Origin: Gorsachius magnificus
Taxonomy: Eukaryota; Chordata; Aves; Pelecaniformes; Ardeidae
DNA length: 64,000 nucleotides
Direction: 5' to 3'
NCBI GenBank assembly: GCA_034008185.1
Contig: CM067082.1
Coordinates: 101,179,311-101,243,310, forward strand
Below, piece after piece: positions 1-13,100 of this stretch (its first letter is position 1; the number at the start of each line of letters is the position of its first letter). Position numbers and translations under genes: made by a program. Under the pieces are notes generated by a model. It had not been told where the DNA came from, did not search any database, and worked only from the letters and a program-made list of their open reading frames with translations.

Positions 1-1403
1 AACAAAACATGGACAGGGCTGTTGCTTTGCACATATCTGGAGCCATTGTGCACGAAAATAAATGAGCGCTATTATACGGTAAGAAGAATGAACACAACTG
101 CTAAAGGAATTATTAAACATGCCACAGCTGGAGCTTCAGAGATTCCTGATGGTTGCTCACATGCATTCTGCAAGCTGCATCACACTGCAATATAATGTCA
201 CTCTCGTGGGGTATAGAGTCACAGCCAGCCCTGGGAGGGTTGGCTCTGTGATATACAATGCTCTTTCCCTCCTTGTTACTTAGCATGATTTACTATGCAT
301 ACTGGGAATCAAAGAGCAAAATAATACATGGGAAAGAACAGCAGCATTAATGGTTTATGCATGGATTCTGATTATTTAGTCCTGGCCCAAAATGTAACAG
401 ATGTTTTCTTTTACTATTCAAAAAAATTGGCACTAGTCCCATTGGGCACATGATATCAGACACTGCAGGATGTAAAGAGGATTAGAGGGAAGGAAAGGCC
501 AGAAGAAGTAAAAGAGAGGGGTTTATGAATTCCTCCTGTGTAAAGAATGAGTAGCGCAATGATCTGTCAAGCAAAACTTTTCATTAATTATATGAAGAAA
601 CTGACATCTAAGTAGGAATCAGGCCTTGGTGAAACATTCATTGCAAGTTTACCTACATGACAGAAAGGAAAAAGACAGCTTTCGGCTGGATCAGCTTGCT
701 GCAGGGCTGCATGTTTGCCAGTGCTGCAGAAGGCAGGTTACAGGAGTGCATAGCTGGAGTGGGAAGAAAGGATGAGGACTCACTGCTTTTAGTAGCATTT
801 AGATGTATTCTGGATGAAAGCACCTGGGAAATCATGATTTCAGTAGGCAAGGCCTCCTGTTCCGTACTGTTACAGGTGAGAGATGTGAATTTATACTTGC
901 TTAAAACTTACATTAAAGGTTGTCACCTCACTAAGCCCAACCTTTTTCCTCCTCCTTTATCCATGATTTCCATCCAGACTGTGGGAGCTTTGTGTGTATC
1001 AAAGGTAAAGGAGGAAAAGGAAAGCCTAAAATTCTTTTGAACTATATCCCACCGGCTAAGAACAAAAGAAGACCTTGTACACTTGAGACTAAACGTAACA
1101 TGTTCCAACAAATGTGAAGAATGGTGAACATATAGAGAAGTGCCTCAGAAATCTCAGGTCCATGGGCATAACAGGGTGTTAACGACAGCAGCGCACAGAA
1201 AAACCAAACGAACAGCGCAGTGAGGCAACGGGCAAGAGATGCAACCCCCCCCCCCCCACCCACTGCTCCAGAGGAAGAGAAGAACCTGCTCTTGCAAGGT
1301 GCCAGGGAGCACCTTTGCTCCTCATCTGTAGGCCTTGAGCAGGCACCGGTTGGCATGATGAATTGAGACCAACACCCACCTCACTACACCCTCCTTTCAG
1401 GTA
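1..1403. other. Intergenic sequence upstream of LANCL2
   Basis: No exon, RNA gene or known repeat is recognised. A short imperfect hairpin lies at 219-251 and a 12-base poly(C) run near 1246. Short open frames match nothing I know. Confidence 0.6.
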
Positions 1404-1640
1404 GCTCCCAAGTAACAGGCGATAGGAAATGGCCTCAAGTTGCACCAGGGGAGGTTGTCAAGCATTGGAACAGGCTGCCCAGGGAAGGGGTTGAATCCCT
1501 ATCCCTGAAGGTACTTGAAAGACGGGTGGACGAGGTGCTTAAGGACATGGTTTAGTGGTGGAATGGCAGTGCTAGGTTAATGGTTGGACTTGATGTTCTT
1601 AAAGGTCTTTTCCAACCCAGAAGGCTATATGATTCTATCT
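1404..1640 (+). mobile_element. CR1 LINE 3' fragment (internally deleted)
   Basis: This carries the typical CR1 3' region: AACAGGCTGCCCAGGGAAG, GACATGGTTTAGTGGTGGAA, TTGGACTTGATG, AGGTCTTTTCCAACC and a terminal ATGATTCTAT. Near 1455 the element jumps from GCACCAGGGGAGGTT directly to GTCAAGCATTGG, so some tens of bases of the usual sequence are missing. It is a dead fragment. Confidence 0.9.
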
Positions 1641-2722
1641 TGCTTTTGTATTTCCCCCATTTTGATTGAAGAGAGTAGAAGGTGTAAGAAAACAGAAGCC
1701 ACACACATCTGTACTGAAGGCTTAATGGGGATGTAGTTATTGACACTGACGCGGCTGCTCTTTGCTGAGGGAAGGAAACCATCTGAGATGAAAACATGTT
1801 CTTTGCATAGCAAAATGTCTACACAAGAGATTTAAAAAAAAAAATTCCTGCATTTACCCTTTCAGGCTCTACAACATAGCACAAAAGGCTTCCCCAGTAA
1901 AAAGGAAATCATGCATAAAGTGATTTTTTTAATTATTGTGGAACAGAATATTTTATAGATGATTGTGTAATTTTTGAGTGGATGGTTATTTTTACTTCCA
2001 GAGCAAATATGAGGTACCTCTTGTTGGACAGGCTGTTTGGAATTTCTGCTTTGTCATCAGGTCGATTTCTGAAAATACATAAAATGAAGCAAGTACTTCC
2101 TAAAATTTATATCCTGCCACAAGGCAACGGACATGTCCCATTTGTTCACTTGTATATCGCTAAGAACAACTGTAAACTGAAGCCAGTGCTGGGAGAGGCA
2201 TCACCTATATTTAATCTTACACACCGAGTATGGTTTTGATAGCAATAAAATTACTCAGCACAGAAAACTAAAGATCAATAAGTCTGCACAGGGTCCAGAT
2301 CTTGAATTAATAGTTTATGGTCTGGCTGACTTACAATTACTAGCAAAAAGTGATGGCATAGTTTGAAGTAAATATTTAATGGGATAACGAGGTCTCCCGT
2401 GTCTGTATTTTTACACAACACCGTGTGCTGTGTTTGGCTGGATTGCAGGCTTTTTGTAGCCTGCTTCTACACAGGGGTGTTTCAGGAGGTGATGCGAATT
2501 CCTGAAGGCTACGACAATACTGACAGCATCTAGCACTTATTTGTGAATGGAAAAGATTTATCCTTGATTACTGTACAGTGCCCCTTTGCCTGGAGCTCTT
2601 CTGCTAGGTTTAGATGGAGGCGTCCATAAAATGATGGGCTAAATTTATGTTTACATGATGCCCTGCTATTCAGCTCCCCTTCCCGGACTGCATCCCGAAC
2701 AGAAACGCGTGATCCACACGGG
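1641..2722. other. Intergenic sequence upstream of LANCL2
   Basis: AT-rich unique DNA between two CR1 fragments. No gene or RNA recognised. Confidence 0.6.
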
Positions 2723-2790
2723 ATCATTAGAATCACAGACTCGTCTAGGTTGGAAAAGACCTTTAAGAACATTAAGTCCAGCCACTGCTC
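2723..2790 (-). mobile_element. CR1 LINE 3' end fragment
   Basis: The stretch AGGTTGGAAAAGACCTTTAA, followed by a TTAAGTCCAGCC-type segment, is the reverse complement of the CR1 3' end. It directly borders the LANCL2 CpG island. Confidence 0.8.
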
Positions 2791-3164
2791 CCCCTGAGGC
2801 GGGATACGATGCCCGCCCCCCCCCCACCCCAGCCGCCACCGCCGAGCGCTGGGCTCCTTCCCCAGCCCCCACGCGTGGAGGGGGGACACAGCCTGGGGAC
2901 GACGAGCTGCCGGCCGCCGGCCTCCTCCAGCCCTGTGGGGGTTTTGCCCTTTTTAATATATTCTGGCTTTGGGGAGCGGGTTCGCCGTGGGCAGAACGGT
3001 GCCTGCAGCCAGCGCGGCCGCAGCGGGCCGCCCGGCCGGCATTACACCCCGCGGGCGGGACGAGGGACCGAGGCCGCGGCCGCCCCCACCCCCGCCCCCG
3101 GGCCCCCCAGCGGGGGCCGCGGCCGCCCCCCCCCGGGGCGGCCGAGGGTGGGGGCTACGGGCCG

Positions 3165-3275
3165 ATGAGCGCGGCCCAGCGGAGGCTGCGGATGACCCGG
3201 GCGAAGGAGCTGGTGGCGTACTGCCTGCTCCTGGGGCTGTCCTTCCCTCTACTGCTGCTGCTGCCGTTCCTCTGA
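3165..3275 (+). CDS. Possible 36-residue microprotein ORF with hydrophobic C-terminus (hypothetical)
   Basis: An ATG at 3165 opens a 36-codon frame ending in TGA (3273-3275), 650 nt before the LANCL2 ATG. The peptide starts polar and basic (MSAAQRRLRMTRAKEL) and ends in about 20 hydrophobic residues rich in leucine, like a tail anchor or a signal anchor. The start context is weak (C at -3). I do not recognise the family. In such GC-rich DNA, Leu-rich frames arise easily by chance, and the same frame stays open upstream to 2655. It could be an upstream ORF of LANCL2 if transcription begins before it. Confidence 0.2.
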   Translation: MSAAQRRLRMTRAKELVAYCLLLGLSFPLLLLLPFL

Positions 3276-3925
3276 GATGCGCCGGGCGGCGGCTCGTCCC
3301 CGCCACGGGGGGACGGGCGGGCGGAGCCGGCGGACGCTTCGCTCCGCCGTCCGGAGTGCAGCCGGCGGCAGCAGCAGCAGCCCGAGGGACTGACGCCCCG
3401 GCGGGGGACGATGAGGCGCTCGGGCGGGCTTTGCAGCGGTGCCACGCAGCCTGCGCGGGCGGGCGGGCTGCCTCTCCCCGCGGGGGGGCCCGGCCGCGCT
3501 CTGCCCCTGCGGGTGTGATGCCGCCGCGCTCGCCGCTCCCCCTCCCCGGCTGACGGGGACGCCAGGCAGAGCCGCGGCGTCGCAGCTCTCTTTTCGCCTT
3601 CCCGAGTCGGGCTTCGGCGGCTCGGGGCCGGGGCCGGCGGCGCCTCTGCCCTGAGGCGGCCCAGATGGGCCAGCGGCCGCGGGCTCTGCCACAGCAGCCC
3701 CCTCAGTGCGGGGCCGGCGGGCCGCGCCCCGCCGCCCCCCTTGCCCCAGCTCCAGCGCCGCGGGGCCGCCGCGGGCCCCTCGCCTCCGCGCCCGCCGGGC
3801 GGCGGCTGTAGCCGGGGGCAGCTGCCGGGCGCGGCGCTCGCGTTGCTGCAAATCCGCCGCTCTGCGGGGCGGAGTGTGTCCCCGCCGGCTTGCCGTGCGG
3901 GGAGGCGGGCCGGGGGCCGGCTGAG

Positions 3926-4129
3926 ATGGGAGAGAGCATGTCCAAGAGGCTGAAGCTGCAGCTGGGCGGCGAGGCGGAGATGGAGGAGCGGGCTTTCGCT
4001 AACCCGTACCCCGACTACCAGCCCCACGGAGCCGGACCTGCCGCCGTCCCCAGCACGGCGGACGCCCAGCGGGACAAGGCGTCGCTCCCGCCGGAGGAGG
4101 AGTCCCTCCCCTTCGGCGCCGATGGGAAG
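3926..4129 (+). CDS. LANCL2: LANCL2 coding exon 1 (residues 1-68)
   Basis: The exon starts at the ATG and ends ...GATGGGAAG before a GTGAGT donor at 4130, in phase 0. It encodes the myristoylation-type start, the conserved MEERAF-NP-PDY block and a low-complexity acidic/proline stretch that varies among birds and mammals. It sits inside the CpG island and is very GC-rich. No other in-frame ATG occurs just upstream. Confidence 0.96.
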
Positions 4130-7100
4130 GTGAGTCCCGGGCGGCGGGCGGGCGCGCAGGCAGGCGCCGCGTCCCGGCCCCCCAGGCCCTGCCTCACTCG
4201 CGGGGCGCTTCCTCCTAGCAGGGGCGGCACCGCGGCGCGGGCGGCCGTGGGCGCCGCCCCGGGGAGGCCCCTGCGCCCGGCCGCGGCCTCCGGCGGCGTG
4301 GTGGGGCGGCCCGCGGCCTGTCCGCGCCGCTGCGGAGCGCTGTGCCGGCCGGGCTCGGGGCGGGCCGCCGGGCCGTTCCCCGCCGGGCGGGCGGGGGCGG
4401 GGGGGCGGGAGCTCGGCTCAGCCCGGCCGCGCGGGGTGGAAGTGGCTGCCGTAGGCTCGCTGTTTCGCCCCCGAATGCGAGAGAAGGCGGTGCCGGGCCT
4501 GGGTGTAGCGCTGCCTGTGCTGCGGTTACTGCGGCGGGTCCTTCTGTCACGCCACTTACAAGTTGCCCGAGTTTCACCAAAGAAAGCACGCAGGGAAAGG
4601 AGAAGATCGAGTGTGGTTCTAGAAAAGACGAGTTTCTCCTCAGGTGACAGCAGCACTCAGGCTTTCGGTGACGCTGGACCGTTCCCTCCAAGGCGGGTGT
4701 TTGCTGACCTACACACCCTTATAGATTCAGGTGCACTGTGGTGGGCACCTGGCAGTCGGTTCAGGCCAGCAGAGGGGTCTGTCTGGTGGTGCCGGTCACA
4801 CGAGGTTCGCAGCCTTCCTGCTCCGCTTATCTCCTCGACATGACCCGCTGCTGGATGGGGAGCTATGTGCGTTTTAGGCTTTAAGCACAGAAGCTGCTCT
4901 GGCCTGTTACCATGCATGTTACTTATGCTGCTGGAGGAATACCAACCAGAATGTGGGCCTTCTGTCATTTCATCCCCTGAGCAGCCTCATCTTTCAATAC
5001 TGTGCTGCTTCGTCATCTTTTGGTTGAAAACCACTGCACGGTGACATTGCTAGAAGCGCAAACCCGCAGGGTGCGAAGCTAACTTTCCTAACTCATTCGT
5101 CTGTACACTGGGGTGAATGGAGGAGAGCCTTTAATCTCGGCTCTGTGTTTTCCTGCTTGTGGCAATAAGGAGTTAGCTTGATTTACTGATAGGGTGGGAT
5201 GAGGATGGTGATGCCCAGTGGTGAGAGCAGCGTTCCTCCTGAGCATCGTAAGGATGAGCAGGACAGCTTCAGCTCACCATCAGTCCGAGGCAATGAAAGG
5301 TTTCACTGGTTGTTGCAACTGCGGTTTATAAAGTTGTGTGTGGCTAAGCAGAGTGCACGAAAGAAGATACGTTGGGGGACTGGTGTCTTACTGCTGCAGC
5401 TAATTGCAGCTGTCAAAAGCAGAACTTGGCGCTTGAAAAGGGTTAAAAAGCAAGGGAGGTTTGGAAGTGAAATCTGATTTGTTTTTACAAAAATCCCTAG
5501 TAGTATATACTCAGTGCTGGTAAAACTAATTTTTTTGTGAAAGAGAACAGTGATTTCTTTGTTCTTTTGTTTCTGGCTCAGTATATAAAAAACTTCTAAG
5601 CATGAAGAATTGAAGCATGAAGGCAGAGAGGAGGTGGCAGAACAGCTATAGCTATATATTGTTAAATTGGTAAGAAACATACCAAGAACTTTCTTCTAAG
5701 GCCTTCTGTAGGCCGGTCATCCTTCCTCTGTACCTGCTTCAGACCTGACTCTTCATGTCCATTTTTTTAAAGAGAAAATAAGCCTTCATTTACTGCTGAT
5801 CTTGGTTGATTACAGCTTTCCAAAGTGAGAACTGATATCAGAGGAAGGTGAGTTTCCTTAGAAATTTTTTTTAGAGAATACTAGCTGTATTGCAGAATAG
5901 TTCAACTCTAATTTACTTCGGATTTAATTCGTGATTTAATCCAAAATCAGAGACATTCTTCTGTGGCAGAGCTGAAGTGAGTGAATTTGTAGGGCTAAAT
6001 TGACGTTAGGAGTGTCTGTTCTGCTGTGCTGTAGGTGAGGATGCTGTTTTACAGTGAGTGCAAAATGTTTTATCTTGACATAAACGGTGGATGACATTCC
6101 TCGCTACTGTGTGGCAGTTGGCAGCTATTTGTGCAGCTTTGTTGGGAAAATAGCTCTGAGCACCTGTGCAGCTGGGTATCGGATAAAAGGTGGCGTCTGG
6201 GCTTTGTTACGTTCAAAAGTATGAAGCTCCGCTGGAAGAATGAATCATCTTCGGTACCATGTTAAAGTGGTGTAACTACACCAACTTTCAGTTGTCTTGG
6301 AATTTTTTCAGCTCTGTGCGTTCCATTGGAGAAGGCAAATGAGTGTGTACATTTCCTTTTGTTTCTGTATCTGCAAAATCTGAGGAATTGCCCTACGTAT
6401 TTCTGGGCTAGAACATAGCTATGAGTATATTTATGTGTATTTATATTCTTTGCAGCATTTGCATATTGTCAATTCTAGTACTACCCTGGCTCTTATGAGA
6501 CTCCCTAATGAGTATTCTGGGATGCTTTTGTTGTTGTTTGTGGGTTTTAGTTTGTGGGTTGGGTTTGGTTGGTTGGTTGGTTTTTGTTTTTGGTTTTTTT
6601 TTCTTTTGCATTTTACAGGCTCTAGTCCCATCAGAGAAACATCTTTGCCCACCTAAAGCCCCAGTGAAGACAAAAGGACTTTACACAGGTTAGGAAGTCT
6701 GTTCTGTAAACCGCTGTACAGAATAGCACAGGTTTCCTAAAAATGAGAGCAGCTTTCAGAAGCCCTTCGGTGCATAATTTCTTCTTCCCATCTGCTGCTG
6801 TGTGGAGCGGTGAGTGTTGAGTGACTCACGTAATGACAGCTAGAGGTGCACGGGGCTCTGCCGTTGTCATGGAAGGCAATGCATTATTAATCCCTCCATT
6901 TGATTTCATAAGCTGCCATGATTGCCATCTAAAATTCATCTGGCTGATAAAAGGACAAGAAGCTCTTCAAGTCGTCTGAAATGTGAGACAATTGGGACGA
7001 AGTGCTGCGTATGGAAGCATGTGTCTGTATGCATAAGTTACAGTTCAGGAGGCTAGAAGGTATGGGAGCAGGAGAAAAGAAAACAGAATTTGGGGCTGCT

Positions 7101-10100
7101 GATTTGCCTTCTTAAAAATAGGCACAGTAAGCGCTGCAGCTGTCTAGGTGGGCTCTGCTCATGTAGTTGAAACTCACTTTTTCTTAAATAGATGTCTTCA
7201 CCATGAGAGTATCGTGGACTTGAATTGGTTCTCTAACTTGTCTGAGAAAGCTGTAGGTAATAATTCACCAGACAGTATTAATTCTAGATTAATAAGAAAC
7301 ATAATTTTAAATGTAAGTCTTTTGTTTAAAAAATGACAAATCCTTCTGTTAAATACATATCCTGTAGCTCTTTTCCTTTTGATGTGGATCCCAAAGTGAC
7401 ACCTTAGCCTGAAAAAATACCCATAGATGTTATCTCAAAGCGGTCCAAAAGTTTTCAAAATGGAAATGTAAATGGTCAGGGAGGCAGAGGAATGAATAGA
7501 CAGCTATAGACTCAGAACAAAGCATATTCCCTAGTTCATGGGAAAATCACTTTGTCTGTTAAGTTTCATTTAATTTTTAATTTGCTATAATAGTTTATTG
7601 GGGAAAGTATCAATATTTGAAAAGCAGATGTTCTTCTGATGGTTTTCCCTGCATTGTAGGCAACTCCAGGTGTAAACTCACCTATTCTTAAATGTGGCAA
7701 TATCAGGCCATGAGCGTGTGCAGATTGGGAACCAGAGAGTAACTCGTCTGAGCAGTATTGTGCTTTGCTTTCCTGCCTGAACTGGAGCAGAGGCAACCTA
7801 TAGCTGCAATTAATGTCAAGACTGGTTGGCATTGTGTTGCCCATTAGCTGCAGGGGGGACACTAAGAGTGGGGGAGGTCTGACCAGGCTTGCTGTCGTGG
7901 TTTAACCCTGGCCAGCAACTAAGCCCCACACAACCGCTTGCTCACTCCCCCACGGTGGGATGGGGGAGAGAATCAGAAGAGTAAAAGTGAGAAAACGCGT
8001 GGGTTGAGATAAAGACAGTTTAATAGGGAAAGCAAAAGCCAAGCAAAGCAAAGCCAGGAATTCATTCACTACTTCCCATGGGTAGGCAGGTGTTCAGCCA
8101 TCTCCAGGAAAGCAGGGCTCCATCACGCTTAACAGTTACTTGGGAAGACAAATGCCATCACTCCGAGCATACCCCCTTCCTTCTTCTTCTCCCAGCTTTA
8201 TATGCTGAGCATGACCCCCGGGCTGGCTGTGCCCCCTCCCAGCTTCATGTGCGCCCAGCAGAGCATGCGAAGCTGAAAAGTCCTTGATGAGATGAGTTTT
8301 AGTCGTTGCTAAGTAGCGCTTAGCCATCAGTATGTTATCAACATTCTTCTGGTACTAAATCCAAAACACAGAACTATACTAGCTACTAGGAAGAAAATTA
8401 ACTCTATCCCAGCCAAAACCAGGACACTGGTAAAGCACAGGCAGCCAGTTGTCCTGGCTCAGAAACTGTTTATCAAAACCTTCATGAGAGCGCTATGAAG
8501 CTCTAATGGGTTTCCTGGGAAAGGGAAGGGTGAGGAGAGCTTGCTGGTAAGGGGTGGCAATGGCTTGTTCAACGACCTGGCTCCACGGGTGACCCATCAA
8601 TATCAAGCTCAGATTTCCCACTGTCCTTGAAGCCACCACAGCTCTGTGGTTACATCCATAGCATAGTCAGGTGTGATTTGGGAGCTGCCTTCATACCATC
8701 TGCAGACCAGTGACTTGGGAACCAACGGCAGGCTGATCTTACCTGCTCATCCAGGGGGAGGTGGAAGCAACCCCATGCCTAGGCACCCTGATGTGTATTT
8801 TGTGGGTTTGTGAGGAAAGCAGCCCTGATGTCAAGATGTTACCACATCTCAGCCCTCGATTTAAGATTGTCTGGATTTGTTGTGGAATCACAAGGGATTA
8901 GTCCTTGATGGCACTGAAATTGGATACAAACATTATGAGAGGTCACTAGCATGCCCAAACAGTAACTTTTTTTTAGTCCCAATTCTTGCTTGATAAGTTT
9001 TTTCTGACTTGCAATAATGTTTTAAGAATATTGATAAAAGGCAGTGTGTTCTGACAAAGGCATACAATGATTCGGCTTTGCAGGGGGCTCCTTACAGGGA
9101 AACTGTTTTAAAGCTTATGATGCTTATTGGCAAAGATTATCACTTAATGGGGATACAAAATATTTACTTAGATTATCTTTTGGGTGATTCAGTGGTGTTT
9201 AGTTTCCTGGTGCTTTCTCAATCTCCTGTTAGTTCTGATAATTCCTTTATGTGACTGAAAAATGTTCCTCGTCCTTAAGATATATTTTTAAAATATTTAA
9301 AAAAAAACCCCTAAAGTTCTTTGTCATTGCCTCACTCTTCATTCCCCTCCCTGTGGTATTTTTTTTGTATTTGTTGGGTTGTCTCTCTGGGCATTTTAGT
9401 TGTCTCGCTGAGAGCAGCAAGTTCTCTCTGTTCTGGGACTGATTCTGCAACCACTTACACTGGTGGGAATGATACCACTCATTGCACTGGAGGTAAAATC
9501 GAACTTCCAATAAATATTTCTTCTCACTTTTTGGCTGGAGATGTGGGATGAGGTAGCTACATTTCTTGAGATTGCCACTTTTTTTGCCATTTCCTGGAAC
9601 CACATCTCAGGTTCATGCTGTTTTAATAGAGGATTCTGAGTACTGCAAATCACGTTTCTGTTGAAGTAAAGTTTGTTGTGCTTTTTGTGAGTTTTGGTCA
9701 AAACTGAGTCTGAGAATCAGTTTATTGTACTTCATTGTCCATTACTAACTCAGGCAGCGTACACAGCCCGCGAGGGAGAATTGCTGCTTCTTTCCTGCAG
9801 TGCCCCTCGGGCATCAAATGCCGCTTGGTGCTTTTCTGATGCTTTTATATTGAAAGCCTCTCCTGTTATTCAGGACAACGCTTTAACCACATGTTAAAGT
9901 CTGTTTGGTTTTAGTCAACCAGTTCTGAATGACGATACTTTTTAAAATCAAAACCCAAGTTCTGATTAAATTGTCTCACGTCCATCCGCATTTCAGCAGT
10001 TTATAATTTTATCTTGCAGACCTGTGAGTTAATGAGTTGTTGCTCTGGCTAGTTGCATGGGCAAGTGCAATAACAGGTACTCATTTTCTGGTGAAAATAA

Positions 10101-13100
10101 GTTATATTTGGGGTCTAACTGCACAACACTGATAGGCTGTCAAGTTCAGTATGTGGAATATACCTGCTGTCTGTGCATCAAAATAATTTAGACAGTATTG
10201 GTAGAGGTTTTAGCTTTTTTACAACTTGTGGGCTGCCTAAAAATGCCCCAGCTAGGGTGGAGACCTCAGTATAGTGAGTCATACTCACAAGAGACTTTTA
10301 TTTTCTTAGTTTTCAAGGAGTAGCATGCTGGTGTTAGGCTACCTGGAGGACCAGTGATTTTCAGTATTGCTCTTTTGCTTTATCAGCCTCCATTTTCCAA
10401 AACATAGGATAATGTTCCTTTTTGTCTGTTAATCATATTTATTTTTGTTACCAATAATCTGAAGCTTTTTGATTACTCTTTCTGATGATGTAAATCTCTG
10501 GGCTTTGGTTTTTTGTAACCTAATCACCAATGAGACAAATACCTCCTTTTAGACGCAAATGCATTAGGGGCACAGTCTCACTATTTCTTATATGGTTTAA
10601 ACAATTCTTTCTGTAACTTGAATGAATTGCCTTTTAATGCTGTTTTTCACACCCTCATCTCCTCTGAGGTAGGGTGATGCCTGCATTTAAAGCCTGTTCC
10701 TCAGTTGGCCTTTCTAGCAGTGTAGTAGTTTGCCTACAGCTATTGATTTCTTTCTCTTTCTTTCCCTCCCTTCCCCGTTTTTGTCTTTTCTTCCTTTTAT
10801 TTTTTCCCCCAGTATCACATGTATGGCACTAGGTTCCAGATCACTGAAAAACAGAGCAATGTGTTCTACAGACAGCAGTGTTTCAAGTCATTTATTAAGC
10901 ATGTGGTTTTGCAGAAATCTACCATTTGTTTCTGGAAGGACCTAACAGTAGTAGCAGAGAGCTGTGTTTAACTGTTTCAGAGGCTGGATGATAAGGTTTC
11001 TTAGTATCTGGTATTTTCAGAGACAAAAAAACCAAAAACAGCTCTTGGAGCTGTAACAGCCTTTTGATTTAGGTAAAAACAAAGTAAAACTTGGTTTTCT
11101 GTACAAAAAGACAGGTTACTTCCCAGGTGACGTTGCTAGGTCCTGCATGTGGGATCCTACTGCCTTCTGGTCGGCTCTTGCAGGAGCTCTGTGGAGGTGA
11201 GTGTTGAGACCTCATCCTGCTTCAATAAACCCGTGCTCCAGCGCGTGTGTGTGAAACCTGGCTCCCTTACAGTCAGTGGCAGAGTTCCCAATGATTTCAG
11301 TATGGCCAGGATTTCTCATTTCAGTAGAGCTGTGAGTTGTCCCCCACCCTGTTCTCCCTTACCAGTGTCTGTCATGTCCCTTGTGCAGTCTTCAATGCAA
11401 GTTTGGTTTTTGAATGAGTCTTAGCTGCAGTGCCAACTTGAGCTGTATTTTTTTTTCTCTCCATGAGATGCGCTTTGCCTGAAAGAAAACCCAGCATCAT
11501 GTTATGTCTCCTGTTCTACACATCACCAACAATAAAGTCACTTCTCCCTGAAATCTCTCTTCTAAACCTGATTCAAACTGAGATAAAAGTGTTATTTTGC
11601 TTGTTCAGTAGGTCGCACTCTGTGTATAGACCATCTCCTTACTGCTTCTGTATAATCAGTTGCTTCCTTCTTCAGTCCCCCAAAAGGTGATGGGGTAAAA
11701 TAGAATAGTGTAATGGTAAAATAGGGTTAATATTCAGGAGCTGGTGGTGGCAAGAAAGACTGGTGTGTTAGCAACTCCTGAGGAAGCTGAGCTCAGTCTC
11801 CATTGTCCTGCTCGTGACTCTGCACAAGTTACTTGGCATAGATGTGTCGAGATGGAAATAAATGCTTTGAAAAACATCGATACCTAAGTGTCTTTGTCAA
11901 AGGCAATTGAGATAACTCACCCTGTGTCAGTCAAACCGGAGTATTACTTCTAACCACAAAAGGAGTGCCATAAAGTCTCACAACTGTGTTGTCAGACTCA
12001 CATAAGCGCTGTGATATCTGGTCCAAATGTGCATACTTTTTTTTAAAACTTGCAAGACTTCAAGTTACAAGCTTCTCTCACCTACCAGAAACCATCATAT
12101 AAAACACATACACAGCAGCTGCTTATTACCTCATCTGCTCCCAGTGCAGGTTTGTTGGAAAGCCACAGCTGTAAAGCTGAATATGGCTGTAATGGAGAGG
12201 TAGGTCAGTAAGAATTGGTATTTTATTGGAATGTCAACTGCAAATGAAATGTGCATTTCTTTTAGGAGATTTTTATTTGCATCGTGGTATATTTTTTGTA
12301 ACGTGTGTATGTAGTTTTAGTGCTGGGTTTACAAAAGAAGGTGATTTAAGGTCTTTTTAGGAGCCCTACAAATGAAAGAAAGCAGATAGGGGAAACAGGT
12401 ATTGCTGACAATGACAGCATAATTTGGACACCATGTCATTAGTGCCAAAGGTGAGTGATGTTATATATACAATTACATTCCTTATGTTTTTCGTTGGCTT
12501 TAAAAGGCTTTGGTTTGGGATGTAGCTTTGCATACCACCTCATTGCAATGGAAAAAGTGACGTGGTTCAAATAAATCACAAAACAATTCATTTGCAAAAC
12601 CAATGTATTTGTATTTTTCTGCACTACTTTTGTTTCACGCTGATAATGAGACTTTCTTGTTACCATAATCAGTATGGTGCAGTATTCTGTCAGGTATTAT
12701 GGGGAATAAGCTCTGATTTTTTGTGTTTTTCCGATCTAAAACTTGAGCCGTGGTTGGGATGATAGTGTTTGTTCTTGCAGCAGCAGAGGATTAATGCAGC
12801 CATTGAATTCCTGGAGAGAGCAAGAGTTTCTACTTGTTAAAGATACTGTTCAGTTCCTGTTATCACCCAGTCTGTTGCGAACCAGGAGTAAATGTGATAC
12901 TGGATATCACAGGTCATGATCCCTGGTTTTGGTTTTTCCCTACAGGAATAACAAGAGCCACCTGCAGAAAAGGCTGAATGCCAGCTGGAATCATCCTCAT
13001 GAAATGAATATGCTTCGCATGAAAATCAATCTGTGCTCAAGACGAATTAGCGTGCTTTATGCTCAGCTGTAATGCCGCCATAAGATTCCTTGAAGGAGGC

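Larger units (their letters stand above)
2790..4540. promoter_or_regulatory. CpG island / LANCL2 promoter region
   Basis: The base composition changes sharply to very high G+C with dense CpG, covering the region upstream of LANCL2, exon 1 and the start of intron 1. No TATA box is seen near a likely start site. This is typical of a housekeeping promoter. The exact transcription start cannot be set from sequence alone. Many long open frames here on both strands come from the lack of AT-rich stop codons. Confidence 0.85.

Noticed and set aside
2655..3164. Longer ATG start (2655) in frame with the leucine-rich small ORF
   Set aside because: It runs through a CR1 fragment and low-complexity Pro/Arg sequence. 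Nothing supports it as protein.
3890..3925. In-frame extension upstream of the LANCL2 ATG
   Set aside because: The codon at 3890 is TTG, not ATG. The ATG at 3926 has a strong context and gives the conserved myristoylation start.
3155..4027. 290-codon minus-strand open frame in the CpG island
   Set aside because: It overlaps LANCL2 exon 1 on the opposite strand, has only low-complexity Arg/Ala/Pro/Gly content, and is explained by the lack of AT-rich stop codons.
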